From: Pseudomonas thivervalensis | GTDB taxonomy: Bacteria; Pseudomonadota; Gammaproteobacteria; Pseudomonadales; Pseudomonadaceae | Length of the DNA stretch: 64,000 nt | Assembly: GCF_001269655.1 (NCBI RefSeq) | Contig: NZ_LHVE01000013.1 | Span: 1-64,000, forward strand | Direction of reading: 5' to 3' | Shown: positions 1-8,366 of the stretch, in pieces | Position numbering within the stretch: the stretch's first letter is position 1 | How the letters are laid out: every line of letters begins with the position of its first letter | Translations under genes and position numbers: made by a program | The notes under the pieces: model-generated | What the model saw: only the letters and a program-made list of their open reading frames with translations | Database searches by the model: none | What the model was told of the DNA's origin: nothing

Positions 1-34
1 GTTCAATCTGAGCCATGATCAAACTCTTCAGTTC
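1..34 (-). rRNA. 16S ribosomal RNA, 5' end only (partial)
   Basis: The reverse complement reads GAACTGAAGAGTTTGATCAT followed by GGCTCAGATTGAAC, the universal 5' terminus of bacterial 16S rRNA. Only the first 34 or so nucleotides lie inside the window; the gene continues leftward past position 1. Promoters and a boxA lie to its right at 183-580, as expected for a leftward rRNA operon. The exact mature 5' end is placed by memory of Pseudomonas 16S and could shift by a base or two. Confidence 0.95.
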
Positions 35-182
35 AAACATCTTTGGGTTTTGAGAAAACCCTAAACTTGGCTCAGCAATCGTTGGTTACATCTTTGATTT
101 CTCGCGGAGTAACTTGTGATGCTGATAATCTGTTGACTAGCAGTCTGACTCCACAAGCACCCACACGAATTGCTTGATTCAG

Positions 183-194
183 TTGTTAAAGAGC
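183..194 (-). promoter_or_regulatory. rRNA leader boxA antitermination site
   Basis: The minus strand reads GCTCTTTAACAA, matching the boxA core of rRNA antitermination signals that load NusB/NusE. It lies about 150 bases upstream of the 16S start and downstream of all three promoters, the normal place in a pre-rRNA leader. The stretch from here to the 16S start contains no gene; short open frames over it are not supported. Confidence 0.75.
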
Positions 195-229
195 GGTTGG
201 CTGAGTCTTTCGTCTCAACCGAGGCGCGC

Positions 230-257
230 ATTCTACAGCGCCCCGTGTATCTGTCAA
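230..257 (-). promoter_or_regulatory. rRNA operon promoter, most 16S-proximal
   Basis: Minus strand: -35 TTGACA (252-257), 16-bp spacer, -10 TAGAAT (230-235). The short 16-bp spacer is typical of stringently controlled rRNA promoters. It shares the sequence GCGCTGTAGAAT or near variants with the next promoter upstream, suggesting duplication. Confidence 0.75.
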
Positions 258-349
258 GCGGTTATTTTAAGAAGTTTTCAAAGTTTCGCTTCGGAAACAT
301 CAACAACTTCAACCACTTGCGCTTCCGATCTCTCGTTAGCGGGAGGCGA

Positions 350-377
350 ATTCTACAGCGTTACTCGCTGCTGTCAA
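350..377 (-). promoter_or_regulatory. rRNA operon promoter, middle
   Basis: Minus strand: -35 TTGACA (372-377), 16-bp spacer, -10 TAGAAT (350-355). The hexamers and spacer length are identical to those of the promoter at 230-257, 120 bp further downstream. Confidence 0.75.
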
Positions 378-552
378 CACCTCTTTTTCACCGCTTTCGA
401 CCGAGATGATCGAACCGCCGATAGAGCCAAACAACACCGCTCTATCTGCTCCTTCCAAGCTTCGATGAACTGAAGCCCAACCCCTTCGAAACCTACTTAA
501 CTCATTGAATCTCAAGGAGTTTTCCGTTTCGACTGCGCCGGAAGTGGGGCGA

Positions 553-580
553 ATTATAGACTTCCAGAATCTGCCGTCAA
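553..580 (-). promoter_or_regulatory. rRNA operon promoter, most distal
   Basis: Minus strand: -35 TTGACG (575-580), 16-bp spacer, consensus -10 TATAAT (553-558). An AT-rich stretch at 581-602 lies just upstream of the -35 and may act as an UP element. The transcript would run about 510 bases before reaching the 16S start. Confidence 0.75.
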
Positions 581-715
581 CCCTTAATTTGATTTTTCTA
601 TCCATAAACCGAGAGGCCACTTAAATCCGCCTTGTATATAGACGGAATCGCCGCACATGCGCAATATACTGCTCAATGCAGCCTCCCCCGCCTTTATTCT
701 GGACGACACTTCGTA

Positions 716-1606
716 ATGACACCCCCTCCACATCGCAGCCTGGCCTCCACCCTGTACCCGGTTGCCTTGCTATTAATAGCCATGGCCTCCATTCAATCGG
801 GAGCCTCCCTCGCCAAAAGCATGTTCCCGATAGTAGGCGCACAAGGCACTACGACGCTGCGACTCATTTTTGCCAGCCTCATCATGCTGTTATTGCTACG
901 CCCATGGCGTGCCAAGCTCACCGCTCAGTCACTGCGCACCGTGATCGTTTACGGGATGGCATTGGGCGGCATGAACTTCCTCTTCTATATGTCAGTACGC
1001 ACCGTTCCACTGGGCATTGCCGTGGCGCTGGAATTTACCGGCCCTCTGGCAGTCGCCATATACGCCTCGCGCCGGGCAATCGACTTTCTCTGGATTGCCC
1101 TGGCAGTGGCTGGCCTGCTGTTGCTCATACCAATCGGCGCGACCAATGCCGGCATTGACCTGCTTGGCGCCGGCTACGCATTGGGTGCAGGTTTCTGCTG
1201 GGCGCTGTATATCCTGTTTGGCCAGAAGGCTGGCGCGGACAATGGTGTGCAAACCGCCGCACTGGGGGTCATGATCGCAGCCCTGTTTGTCGCACCTATT
1301 GGCATTGTCCACGCGGGCGCCGCACTGCTTACACCGAGCCTGATTCCAATCGCCATCGGGGTCGCCATCCTCTCCACCGCCCTGCCCTATACATTGGAAA
1401 TGATCTCCCTGACACGAATGCCTGCCCGCACTTTCGGTACGTTGATGAGTGTCGAACCTGCAGTGGCCGCCTTGTCAGGACTTGTGTTTCTCCAAGAGTA
1501 CTTGTCCCTGGCCCAGTGGATAGCCATTACCTGCATCATCCTCGCGTCGGTCGGCGCAACGTTGACCATGGCCAACACCGCAAAGCCCGCCGTCGCGGCG
1601 GATTGA
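716..1606 (+). CDS. rhtA: Threonine/homoserine exporter RhtA (EamA/DMT family)
   Basis: Inner-membrane exporter of the drug/metabolite transporter superfamily, 296 residues and about ten membrane segments in two EamA repeats (roughly 10-140 and 150-280). The sequence closely tracks E. coli RhtA (295 aa), including the block around residues 97-116 (VPLGIAVALEFTGPLAVA) and ILSTALPY followed by RTFGTLMS. The known family function is efflux of threonine, homoserine and some amino-acid analogues. ATG 716 is chosen because it gives the family length; an in-frame ATG at 632 would add 28 non-membrane residues with no homology expected. It stands alone, next to the rRNA promoters and transcribed away from them. 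Confidence 0.88.
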   Translation: MTPPPHRSLASTLYPVALLLIAMASIQSGASLAKSMFPIVGAQGTTTLRLIFASLIMLLLLRPWRAKLTAQSLRTVIVYGMALGGMNFLFYMSVRTVPLGIAVALEFTGPLAVAIYASRRAIDFLWIALAVAGLLLLIPIGATNAGIDLLGAGYALGAGFCWALYILFGQKAGADNGVQTAALGVMIAALFVAPIGIVHAGAALLTPSLIPIAIGVAILSTALPYTLEMISLTRMPARTFGTLMSVEPAVAALSGLVFLQEYLSLAQWIAITCIILASVGATLTMANTAKPAVAAD

Positions 1607-1774
1607 GGCAGGGTTTAACGAAGCTCTGGCATTTGCCGCGCATTTAAGCCATGTTTAGGCGAGTAACCTAATGTCAAACATGGATTTTTTCATACAGGAC
1701 GTCATGAACGCTTCACGCAAGAGCGAGCACGATCGTACGTGGACATAAGATCCACGGCGATCATAAGGACGGGA

Positions 1775-2056
1775 ATGAAACGAATTTTGATACTGATCGC
1801 CGTACTTGCCATAGCGGGCTGCGCGGCAACATCGAAAACTGAAGTCAAGCGCGGCAAGAAAGGCTTGCACATCAACTGCTCCGGCCTTTCCTCATCCTGG
1901 GAACAGTGCGCCGCCAGCGCCGCCAACGCCTGTGCTCCCAAGGGCTACAAAGTCATTGCCAAGTCCGGCGATGCTGTCGAAGAACCCGGGGACTACCCCT
2001 TCGGGCTCAATCCCGCCGGCTACACCAGCCGCAGCATGATCGTCATCTGTAAATAG
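1775..2056 (+). CDS. Small lipoprotein, function unknown
   Basis: 93 residues beginning with a lipoprotein signal peptide: MKRILILIAVLAIAGC, lipobox LAIAGC with the modified Cys at residue 16. The mature part is short and basic, then carries a pattern of three further cysteines (NCSG, WEQC, ANAC) and a GYKV motif, which may form one or two disulfides in the periplasm. ATG 1775 is preceded by AAGGACGGG; an ATG at 1739 in the same frame would put 12 residues before the signal peptide and is less likely. No operon partner. Function not recognised. Confidence 0.8.
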   Translation: MKRILILIAVLAIAGCAATSKTEVKRGKKGLHINCSGLSSSWEQCAASAANACAPKGYKVIAKSGDAVEEPGDYPFGLNPAGYTSRSMIVICK

Positions 2057-2062
2057 GTAGCC

Positions 2063-2632
2063 CTAGTCGAGACCTTGCTCGGCCATACGACGACTGATTT
2101 CCACATGGCTGGACTTGAGGACGTCACGCTGGATCTGCGGCGTGACCAGCATCCGCGCAACAACCAGCGCTCCCACGCATTGAGACAGGATGGCCCACGC
2201 CAGGCTGTCGCTTCCCAGTATCCGCGCCCAACTTTCGTGCAGACGACAAATCCACGTTTGCGCCGCCTCCCTCACCTGGACATCCGATCGCGCGATCTCG
2301 GCGCCCAACACCGGCAGCGCACACCCCGCTTCGGGCTGCTCGACGTGGCTCATGCTCAAGTACTGCTTGAGGCAGCGCTCCAGCTTCATTGAGTCCATGG
2401 CGCCGTCTCCACTCAGACGATCCAGACTCTGGGCCAATTCCCGCTCAACAATGGCCTTGAACAGCTCATCCTTGGATGAGAAGTGGCTATAGAACGCACC
2501 GCCGCTCAACCCGATCGCTTTCATCAGGCCATCGACACCGACCGTGGAGAAACCTGATTTCTTGGCGGATACGGCACTGCTGGCGAGCAGTTTCTCGCGG
2601 GTTTCCATTTTGTGATTGGCTGAATATCGCAT
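2063..2632 (-). CDS. TetR/AcrR family transcriptional regulator
   Basis: 189-residue repressor-type protein. The N-terminal helix-turn-helix spans about residues 25-58 (FSTVGVDGLMKAIGLSGGAF then YSHFSSKDELF), the classic TetR DNA-binding signature; the C-terminal half is the variable ligand and dimer domain with a Cys (residue ~104) in a GCALPVLGAE motif found in YxaF/LmrA-like members. It is divergent from the SDR gene starting at 2722. Two copies of AACGnnCGTTTA lie between them, so it probably represses the SDR/isomerase pair and itself. Ligand unknown. Confidence 0.88.
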   Translation of the reverse strand: MRYSANHKMETREKLLASSAVSAKKSGFSTVGVDGLMKAIGLSGGAFYSHFSSKDELFKAIVERELAQSLDRLSGDGAMDSMKLERCLKQYLSMSHVEQPEAGCALPVLGAEIARSDVQVREAAQTWICRLHESWARILGSDSLAWAILSQCVGALVVARMLVTPQIQRDVLKSSHVEISRRMAEQGLD

Positions 2633-2679
2633 GGTCCTGCCCCTGATCGCTCACCTTGACGCTTGCCGGATCTTAGCAT

Positions 2680-2706
2680 AACGTCCGTTTAGTTAACGAT
2701 CGTTTA
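2680..2706. promoter_or_regulatory. Tandem operator for the TetR regulator
   Basis: Two 12-bp copies, AACGTCCGTTTA (2680-2691) and AACGATCGTTTA (2695-2706), begin 15 bp apart in the gap between the divergent TetR and SDR genes. The second contains the perfect palindrome AACGATCGTT. A possible rightward promoter (TTGACG at 2656-2661, TAACGT at 2679-2684, 17-bp spacer) has its -10 inside the first copy, which fits repression. Assignment to this TetR protein is inferred from position. Confidence 0.6.
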
Positions 2707-2721
2707 CCAATGAGGCGAACC

Positions 2722-3450
2722 ATGAATAACAAGAAGGTCGTACTGGTTGTCGGCGCAGGCGATGCCACCGGCGGAGCGATTGCCAAACGCTTTGCACAGG
2801 AAGGTTTTGTGGCCTGTGTCACCCGCCGCAGCGCCGACAAACTCGAGCCGCTGGTCAATGACATCCGCGCCCAAGGCGGCGAAGCCCACGGGTTCGCCTG
2901 TGATGCACGCAAAGAAGACGACGTGATCGCACTTGTCGAGCAAATCGAGAATCAGATCGGCCCGATCGAAGCCTTTGTGTTCAACATCGGCGCCAACGTC
3001 CCCTGCAGCATCCTTGAAGAAACCGCGCGCAAGTATTTCAAGATTTGGGAGATGGCCTGTTTCTCAGGTTTTCTCAATGCGCGGGAGGTGGCCAAGCGCA
3101 TGGTCAAGCGTCAGCGCGGGACAATCCTGTTTACCGGGGCGACGGCGGGATTACGCGGCGCTTCGGGGTTCGCCGCATTCGCAGGCGCCAAACATGGCAT
3201 CCGGGCGCTGGCCCAAAGCATGGCCCGTGAGCTGGGACCACTGAATATCCATGTCGCCCATGTGGTGGTGGACGGCGCCATCGATACCGACTTCATCCGC
3301 GATCATTTCCCGGAAAAATATGCCACCAAGGATCAGGACGGCATTCTGGACCCCGAACACATCGCCGACAATTATTGGTATCTGCACAGCCAACCCCGCG
3401 ACGCCTGGACCTTCGAGCTGGACCTGCGCCCCTGGAGCGAACGCTGGTAA
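2722..3450 (+). CDS. SDR family oxidoreductase with Phe at the catalytic Tyr position
   Basis: 242 residues with a Rossmann fold: nucleotide-binding start VVLVVGAGDATGGAIAKRF, then a FNIG motif in place of NNAG. In the position of the usual YxxxK catalytic pair the sequence reads FAGAK (Phe about residue 153, Lys 157, codons 3178-3192), so the proton-donating tyrosine is absent. Such proteins may be non-canonical reductases or may bind NAD(P) without normal SDR chemistry. ATG 2722 is preferred over ATG 2710 because GAGGCG sits 6 bp upstream. It is followed after 37 bp by the isomerase at 3488, probably co-transcribed and under the TetR regulator. Confidence 0.8.
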   Translation: MNNKKVVLVVGAGDATGGAIAKRFAQEGFVACVTRRSADKLEPLVNDIRAQGGEAHGFACDARKEDDVIALVEQIENQIGPIEAFVFNIGANVPCSILEETARKYFKIWEMACFSGFLNAREVAKRMVKRQRGTILFTGATAGLRGASGFAAFAGAKHGIRALAQSMARELGPLNIHVAHVVVDGAIDTDFIRDHFPEKYATKDQDGILDPEHIADNYWYLHSQPRDAWTFELDLRPWSERW

Positions 3451-3487
3451 ACCCTCCCCCCCCCACAACAACAAGAGAGCAGATACC

Positions 3488-4078
3488 ATGAGCAAATCGG
3501 TGGAGTTTTACTTCGATCTCGGCAGCCCGACCACGTACCTGGCCTACACCCAATTGCCAGCGCTGTGCGCACAGACCAACAGCCAGTTGATCTATCGTCC
3601 GATATTATTGGGCGGTGTCTTCAAGGCAACCGGCAACGCATCGCCGGCGACCGTGCCGGCCAAGAATCCCTACCTGTTCAAGGACCTGAATCGCTTCGCC
3701 AAACGCTACGGCGTCGCCTTCCAGTTCAATCCACACTTCCCCGTCAATACGCTGCTGCTGATGCGTGCAGTGACCGGCATACAGTTGCGCCACCCCGAAC
3801 GTTTCGAGGCTTTCGTCGATTGCCTGTTCCGAGCCTTTTGGGTGGACGCCCGCAACCTCAATGACCCCGCGACTGTCACAGCGGTCCTGAACGAAGGCGG
3901 TTTCGACGCCGACTACGTGCTAACCCTGACAAACGACGAGCAGGTCAAACAAACACTCAAGACCGCCACCGAAGCAGCCATCGACCGGGGCATATTTGGC
4001 GCGCCGAGCATGTTTGTCGGCAACGAGCTGTTCTTCGGCCAGGATCGGCTGGACTTCGTCCGTGAAGCCCTCGCCTGA
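3488..4078 (+). CDS. 2-hydroxychromene-2-carboxylate isomerase family protein (DsbA/GST-kappa fold)
   Basis: 196 residues with the N-terminal thioredoxin-fold motif VEFYFDLGSPTTYLA; Ser13 in DLGSP aligns with the glutathione-activating serine of NahD and kappa GSTs. The C-terminal motif GIFGAPSMFVGNELFFGQDR is the family hallmark. NahD-type enzymes isomerise 2-hydroxychromene-2-carboxylate in naphthalene breakdown, but no other aromatic pathway genes are nearby, so the substrate here is unknown and is more likely a glutathione conjugate. The upstream gap contains a run of nine C residues (3456-3464). Confidence 0.82.
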   Translation: MSKSVEFYFDLGSPTTYLAYTQLPALCAQTNSQLIYRPILLGGVFKATGNASPATVPAKNPYLFKDLNRFAKRYGVAFQFNPHFPVNTLLLMRAVTGIQLRHPERFEAFVDCLFRAFWVDARNLNDPATVTAVLNEGGFDADYVLTLTNDEQVKQTLKTATEAAIDRGIFGAPSMFVGNELFFGQDRLDFVREALA

Positions 4079-4087
4079 TCTTCTAGG

Positions 4088-5896
4088 TCAAATCGCCATC
4101 GTCCGGGTGTTGAGCCATTGCAATGCGTCACCGTCCAGCAATGGGCTCAATCGACGCTGCACCTCGGCGTGGTAGGCGTTGAACCAGTCTTTTTCGTCCT
4201 GGGTCAGCAGCGAGGGTTCCAGGCAGCGGGTGTCGATCGGGCACAGGGTGAGGGTTTCGAACGCCAGGAACTCGCCGAACTCGCTGCTTCCGGCTTCACG
4301 GTTCAACACCAGGTTCTCGATGCGCACACCCCAACGACCGGGACGATAAGTCCCCGGCTCGATCGAAGTGATCATACCGGCCTGCATCGCCGTCTGCGGC
4401 GCGGCAGCGGCTTGATAGGCAATCACCTGCGGGCCTTCGTGGACATTGAGGAAGTAGCCTACGCCATGGCCGGTGCCGTGACCGTAATCGACTTGCTCCG
4501 CCCAGATCGGCGCGCGGGCGATGGCATCGAGCAAGGGCGAAAGAATGCCCCGTGGAAATTTGGCCCGGGACAGGGCAATCACACCCTTGAGCACGCGTGT
4601 GCAGTCCCGTTTCTGCTCAGCGGTGGGTGTTCCGACCGGCACCATGCGGGTGATGTCCGTGGTGCCTCCCTGGTACTGGCCGCCGGAATCGATCAGCAAC
4701 AGGCCATCACCTTCAATGACCGCATGAGCTTCTTCCGTCGCGTGGTAGTGAGGCATCGCACCGTTGGCGTTAAAGGCGGCGATGGTGTTGAAACTCAGGG
4801 AGACGAAGTCTGGCCGGCGCGTGCGAGCGGCGGTCAGGTGCTCATCGATGGTCAGTTCGGTGATGCGCTCGCGACCCCAGGCCCCTTCCAGCCAGGCGAA
4901 GAACTCACAGAGCGCCGCGCCGTCCTGTTCCATGGCCCGACGGATGTGCTCGGCGTCGGCCAGGCTTTTGCGCGATTTGGCCAGCGTCGTTGGATTGAGA
5001 CCTTCGACCAGCTTCACGCCACTGCCCAGGTTATCCAGCAAGCCGACCGTCACCCGCGCCGGATCGATCTGCAGGCTCGCGCCGTCCGGTACTTCACGCA
5101 ACGCGGCGGCGGCTTCGCTGTAATCACGCAGGGTCACGCCGTCCTGCTCCAGGACGGCACGCAGCGCTGCGTCAACCTTGTCCAGGGCCACGAACAGCGT
5201 CGCCTGTTGCTCACTGATCAAGGCAAAGGAGACGAACACCGGGTTGAACGACACATCCGCACCACGCAGGTTGAACAACCAGGCGATGTCATCCAGCGTG
5301 GCGATGAAATGCCAATCGGCACCACGCTCCTTGAGGGACTCGCGCAACTTGGCGAGTTTTTCGACGCGACTGACGGTCGCCTGGGGTGGCAAATGGGCGT
5401 AGACCGGTTGATCCGGCAAGCTTGGGCGATCGGTCCAGACTTCCTTGAGCAGGTCGATGTCTGTGCGCAACCGCGCGCCGCGTTCCGCCAGCTTGCCGCC
5501 CAGGGTACGGGCCGATGCCACAGCCATGACCGCACCGTCGACCGCAACCACCCCACCTTCAGGCGTTTGTTCGGCCAACCAGTCCAAGGGCCCGGGCTGG
5601 CCTGGAATCAACTTGACCAGCTCGATACCGCTGCCCTCCAGCTCCTTGGTGGCCTGCTCCCAATAACGGCTGTCGGCCCAGACGCCGGCGAAACTGTCGG
5701 TCACGATCAAGGTACCCACCGAACCATGGAAGCCCGACAGCCATTGCCGCCCCTGCCAATAACCCGGCAGGTATTCAGACAGATGTGGGTCGGCCGATGG
5801 CACCAGCAATGCATGAATACCCTCTCGGCTCATCAGTTGGCGGACTCGGGTCAGGCGCTGGGGAACCAGTCCATGGGGCGAAGGCTCGGTGCTCAT
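4088..5896 (-). CDS. Aminopeptidase P family protein (Xaa-Pro aminopeptidase, M24B)
   Basis: 602 residues, the long three-domain form: two creatinase-like N-terminal domains (about 1-310) and a C-terminal pita-bread catalytic domain. The five dinuclear-metal ligands are all visible: Asp403 and Asp414 (DSGG...TTD), His477 (GHGTGHGVG), Glu513 (SIEPG) and Glu527 (RIEN). The family removes an N-terminal residue preceding proline; no signal peptide, so cytosolic. AGGAG lies 7 bp upstream of the ATG. It sits 45 bp downstream of the cysteine desulfurase on the same strand, so the two may share a transcript. Confidence 0.9.
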   Translation of the reverse strand: MSTEPSPHGLVPQRLTRVRQLMSREGIHALLVPSADPHLSEYLPGYWQGRQWLSGFHGSVGTLIVTDSFAGVWADSRYWEQATKELEGSGIELVKLIPGQPGPLDWLAEQTPEGGVVAVDGAVMAVASARTLGGKLAERGARLRTDIDLLKEVWTDRPSLPDQPVYAHLPPQATVSRVEKLAKLRESLKERGADWHFIATLDDIAWLFNLRGADVSFNPVFVSFALISEQQATLFVALDKVDAALRAVLEQDGVTLRDYSEAAAALREVPDGASLQIDPARVTVGLLDNLGSGVKLVEGLNPTTLAKSRKSLADAEHIRRAMEQDGAALCEFFAWLEGAWGRERITELTIDEHLTAARTRRPDFVSLSFNTIAAFNANGAMPHYHATEEAHAVIEGDGLLLIDSGGQYQGGTTDITRMVPVGTPTAEQKRDCTRVLKGVIALSRAKFPRGILSPLLDAIARAPIWAEQVDYGHGTGHGVGYFLNVHEGPQVIAYQAAAAPQTAMQAGMITSIEPGTYRPGRWGVRIENLVLNREAGSSEFGEFLAFETLTLCPIDTRCLEPSLLTQDEKDWFNAYHAEVQRRLSPLLDGDALQWLNTRTMAI

Positions 5897-5941
5897 TGTT
5901 TCTCCTGCTCATTGAAATTGTTGTTCGATGTCGAAGACCGC

Positions 5942-7108
5942 TTATGGGATCGTGGCCCAGAACGCCGGTGCAGTCGCGCATGCGGCCTTGATCAACCGCA
6001 CCGCCTCGTCGATATCCTGCTCGGTGGTAAAGCGCCCCAGGCTCAAGCGAATGGTCCGCCCGGCCGCGCGGGCATCGTGCCCCAGGGCCAACAGGACGTG
6101 GGACGGGGTGTTGTGCGCCGAATTGCAGGCCGAGGTCGCGGAAAATGCAATCGATGCGCCCAACGATGCCGGGCTGAACTCACCTTCGTTGAACGTCAGG
6201 CTCAACGTATGGGGAATCCGGCGGCTCGCACTGCCGTTCATCCGCACACCGGGCAACGCCAGCAGCGGCTCGAGCAAACGATTGCGCAACCGGGCGATTT
6301 TAGCGAGTTCTTCGTCGAATGCCGTGGCTGCCAGTTCGAATGCGGCGCCCATGGCTGCAATCTGGTGGGTCGCCAGGGTCCCGGAACGCAAACCGCCCTC
6401 ATGGCCACCGCCATGAATCTGCGCCAACAGCCGGGGCCGGGCACGGTCGCCCACGTAGAGCGCGCCGATGCCTTTGGGACCGTAGATTTTATGCGCGGAA
6501 AAAGACATCAGGTCCACCGGCCAATGAGACAGGTCGATCTGCACCTTGCCGGCGCCTTGGGCGGCGTCCACATGAAACAACGCACCGTGTTCGCGAACGA
6601 TCTCGCCGATGGCCACGACATCATTGACGATACCCAGCTCGTTGTTCACCAGCATCAACGACACCAGGAACGTGTCTTCACGCAACGCCTCGCGAACCGC
6701 TTGCGGGCTGATCAGGCCCTCGGCGTCCGGTGCCAGCCAGGTGACCGCGACGCCGCTTTCCTCAAGCTGGCGCGCCGTATCGAGAATCGCCTTGTGCTCG
6801 ATCAGGCTGGTGATGACGTGGCCGGCGGAACCAGCGCGCGCCTGGGCCACACCCTTGAGGGCCAGGTTGTTGGATTCGGTGGCGCCGGATGTCCAGACGA
6901 TCTGTTCGGGCTGGGCCCCCACCAATTGCGCCACCTGTTGGCGGGCACGCTCCACCGAGCGCCGGGCCTCCTGGCCGAAGGCGTGGGAACTGGAAGCCGG
7001 GTTGCCGAAGTTGCCGTCAAAGCCCAGACACTCGACCATGACCCGGATGACCCGCTCATCCACCGGCGTGGTGGCGGCGTAATCGAAATACAAAGGACGT
7101 TTATTCAT
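5942..7108 (-). CDS. Cysteine desulfurase family PLP enzyme (class V aminotransferase fold)
   Basis: 388 residues with NifS/IscS features: FDYAATTP start, SGATESNN, His105 in IEHKAIL, the PLP lysine Lys207 in FSAHKIYGPKG, and the mobile-loop cysteine Cys328 in SACNSAHNTPSH. Known reaction: cysteine to alanine plus enzyme persulfide, donating sulfur to Fe-S clusters or thiolation. It is not next to iscU, iscR, sufE or csdE, so it is an additional, stand-alone desulfurase rather than the housekeeping IscS. The loop differs from the housekeeping consensus. It precedes the M24 peptidase gene by 45 bp. Confidence 0.9.
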   Translation of the reverse strand: MNKRPLYFDYAATTPVDERVIRVMVECLGFDGNFGNPASSSHAFGQEARRSVERARQQVAQLVGAQPEQIVWTSGATESNNLALKGVAQARAGSAGHVITSLIEHKAILDTARQLEESGVAVTWLAPDAEGLISPQAVREALREDTFLVSLMLVNNELGIVNDVVAIGEIVREHGALFHVDAAQGAGKVQIDLSHWPVDLMSFSAHKIYGPKGIGALYVGDRARPRLLAQIHGGGHEGGLRSGTLATHQIAAMGAAFELAATAFDEELAKIARLRNRLLEPLLALPGVRMNGSASRRIPHTLSLTFNEGEFSPASLGASIAFSATSACNSAHNTPSHVLLALGHDARAAGRTIRLSLGRFTTEQDIDEAVRLIKAACATAPAFWATIP

Positions 7109-7267
7109 AGGAAACTCGCAGAGCCTGCTCCGGGATCAGGCGCCCTCGTTGGGTTCGAGACTAGCAATACCTGATCAAAGACCTTAAAGAAGTCGGACTT
7201 CGTTTAAAAGTGCGTAGGAACGCTCCTGAACAGCGAGCTTAGCAGGCATCGCGTCGAAGCTCAGCCC

Positions 7268-7882
7268 TCAACTGATGCTTTCGAGCAACAACGGATACAT
7301 CGAAGCGACCAACAACAACGCCATGCCCCAGTTGAACACGCGCAACCAGCGACGGTCCCGCAACAGGTTGCGCAACAGGCTGCCGCACACCACCCACAGA
7401 CTCACGCTTGGCAGGTTGATCAAGGCAAACACCGCCGCAATCACCAGCACATTGAAGAAATACCCCTGGAGTGGCGTGTAGGTGCTGATGGCCCCGATGG
7501 CCATGATCCAGGCCTTGGGATTGACCCATTGGAACGCCGCTGCGCCCCAATAGCTGATTGGCGTATTGTTCCCCGGCTGGCTGTCCGAAACCGGGCCGGA
7601 ATGGGCAATTTTCCACGCCAGGTACAACAGGTACGCGGCACCGATGTAGCGCAGCGCGGTGTAGAGCAGTGGATAAGTCTGGAACACCGCGCCCAGGCCA
7701 AGGCCCACCGCCAGCACCAGGGAAAAGAAGCCGCAGGTAATGCCCAGCATGTGCGGAATGGTGCGGTTGAAACCGAAATTGACACCCGAGGCCAACAACA
7801 TGGTGTTGTTGGGGCCAGGCGTGATTGAGGTCACCAGGGCAAACAGGGCGAAGCCCAGCAGCAGGTCAAGCGAAAGGGTCAT
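7268..7882 (-). CDS. LysE/RhtB family amino-acid exporter
   Basis: 204-residue integral membrane protein with about six hydrophobic segments. The N-terminus carries the family signature TPGPNN (residues 21-26) in the first helix, followed by a conserved G-rich second helix. RhtB/LysE proteins export amino acids or related metabolites across the inner membrane; the substrate cannot be read from the sequence. It is monocistronic, transcribed leftward, with about 160 bp to the desulfurase start downstream. Confidence 0.88.
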   Translation of the reverse strand: MTLSLDLLLGFALFALVTSITPGPNNTMLLASGVNFGFNRTIPHMLGITCGFFSLVLAVGLGLGAVFQTYPLLYTALRYIGAAYLLYLAWKIAHSGPVSDSQPGNNTPISYWGAAAFQWVNPKAWIMAIGAISTYTPLQGYFFNVLVIAAVFALINLPSVSLWVVCGSLLRNLLRDRRWLRVFNWGMALLLVASMYPLLLESIS

Positions 7883-7983
7883 GTCAGGTCAATCCAGGGG
7901 CAGGTCAGTCAAGACATGACCCTACCCCACGTCCAGACGCAAACCCACGGACAGTTGGGCAAAACTTTGAGCGGTACAGTCCC

Positions 7984-8250
7984 TTAGCTTGACCGGCCAG
8001 GCTGTTGCACGACCTGCTCGGCACTCATCTGGCCCTGATCGTCGAAACCCACGTTCTTCTGCGAAGAACCGAGCAGCTCGGCTTTTTTCGCGTGGTATTC
8101 CTCGAACGACAGGCCACGGCGATTCAAGGCTTCAAGGGCCAGCTCGCGAGTTTCGTCGGCGGTGTAGGGGCGCAGCTCCGGGGAGGAGCTGGCGCAGCCG
8201 CCCAGGAGGGTGGCGGTCAGTAGCAACAAAACGGCAAAGGTACGGTTCAT
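7984..8250 (-). CDS. Small lipoprotein, function unknown
   Basis: 88 residues. The signal peptide MNRTFAVLLLLTATLLGGC has a lipobox LLGGC with Cys at 19. The mature part is hydrophilic with a SHOCT-like piece (LALEALNRRGLSFEEYHAKKAELL) of the kind that often mediates oligomerisation. The open frame extends upstream to 8544, but those extra 98 residues are basic, low-complexity and lack a signal, so the start at 8250 is chosen. Confidence 0.75.
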   Translation of the reverse strand: MNRTFAVLLLLTATLLGGCASSSPELRPYTADETRELALEALNRRGLSFEEYHAKKAELLGSSQKNVGFDDQGQMSAEQVVQQPGRSS

Positions 8251-8366
8251 GGCGGGTGTCCGGTGTTCTGGAGTTGGGCGATGAACAAAGGCTACCCGCC
8301 GGCCCCGTGCGGCAGAAATCAACCCTCTCGATAGTGGGTATTGCCTGCCTGGATCAGCCGTCGCGC

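Noticed and set aside
170..620. Short open frames over the rRNA leader
   Set aside because: They cross three rRNA promoters and boxA; no family or ribosome site supports them.
4118..7174. A 1018-codon open frame opposite the M24 peptidase and cysteine desulfurase genes
   Set aside because: It is the antisense shadow of two clear genes in GC-rich DNA; its translation has no recognisable domain and is rich in Gly, Arg, Gln and His.
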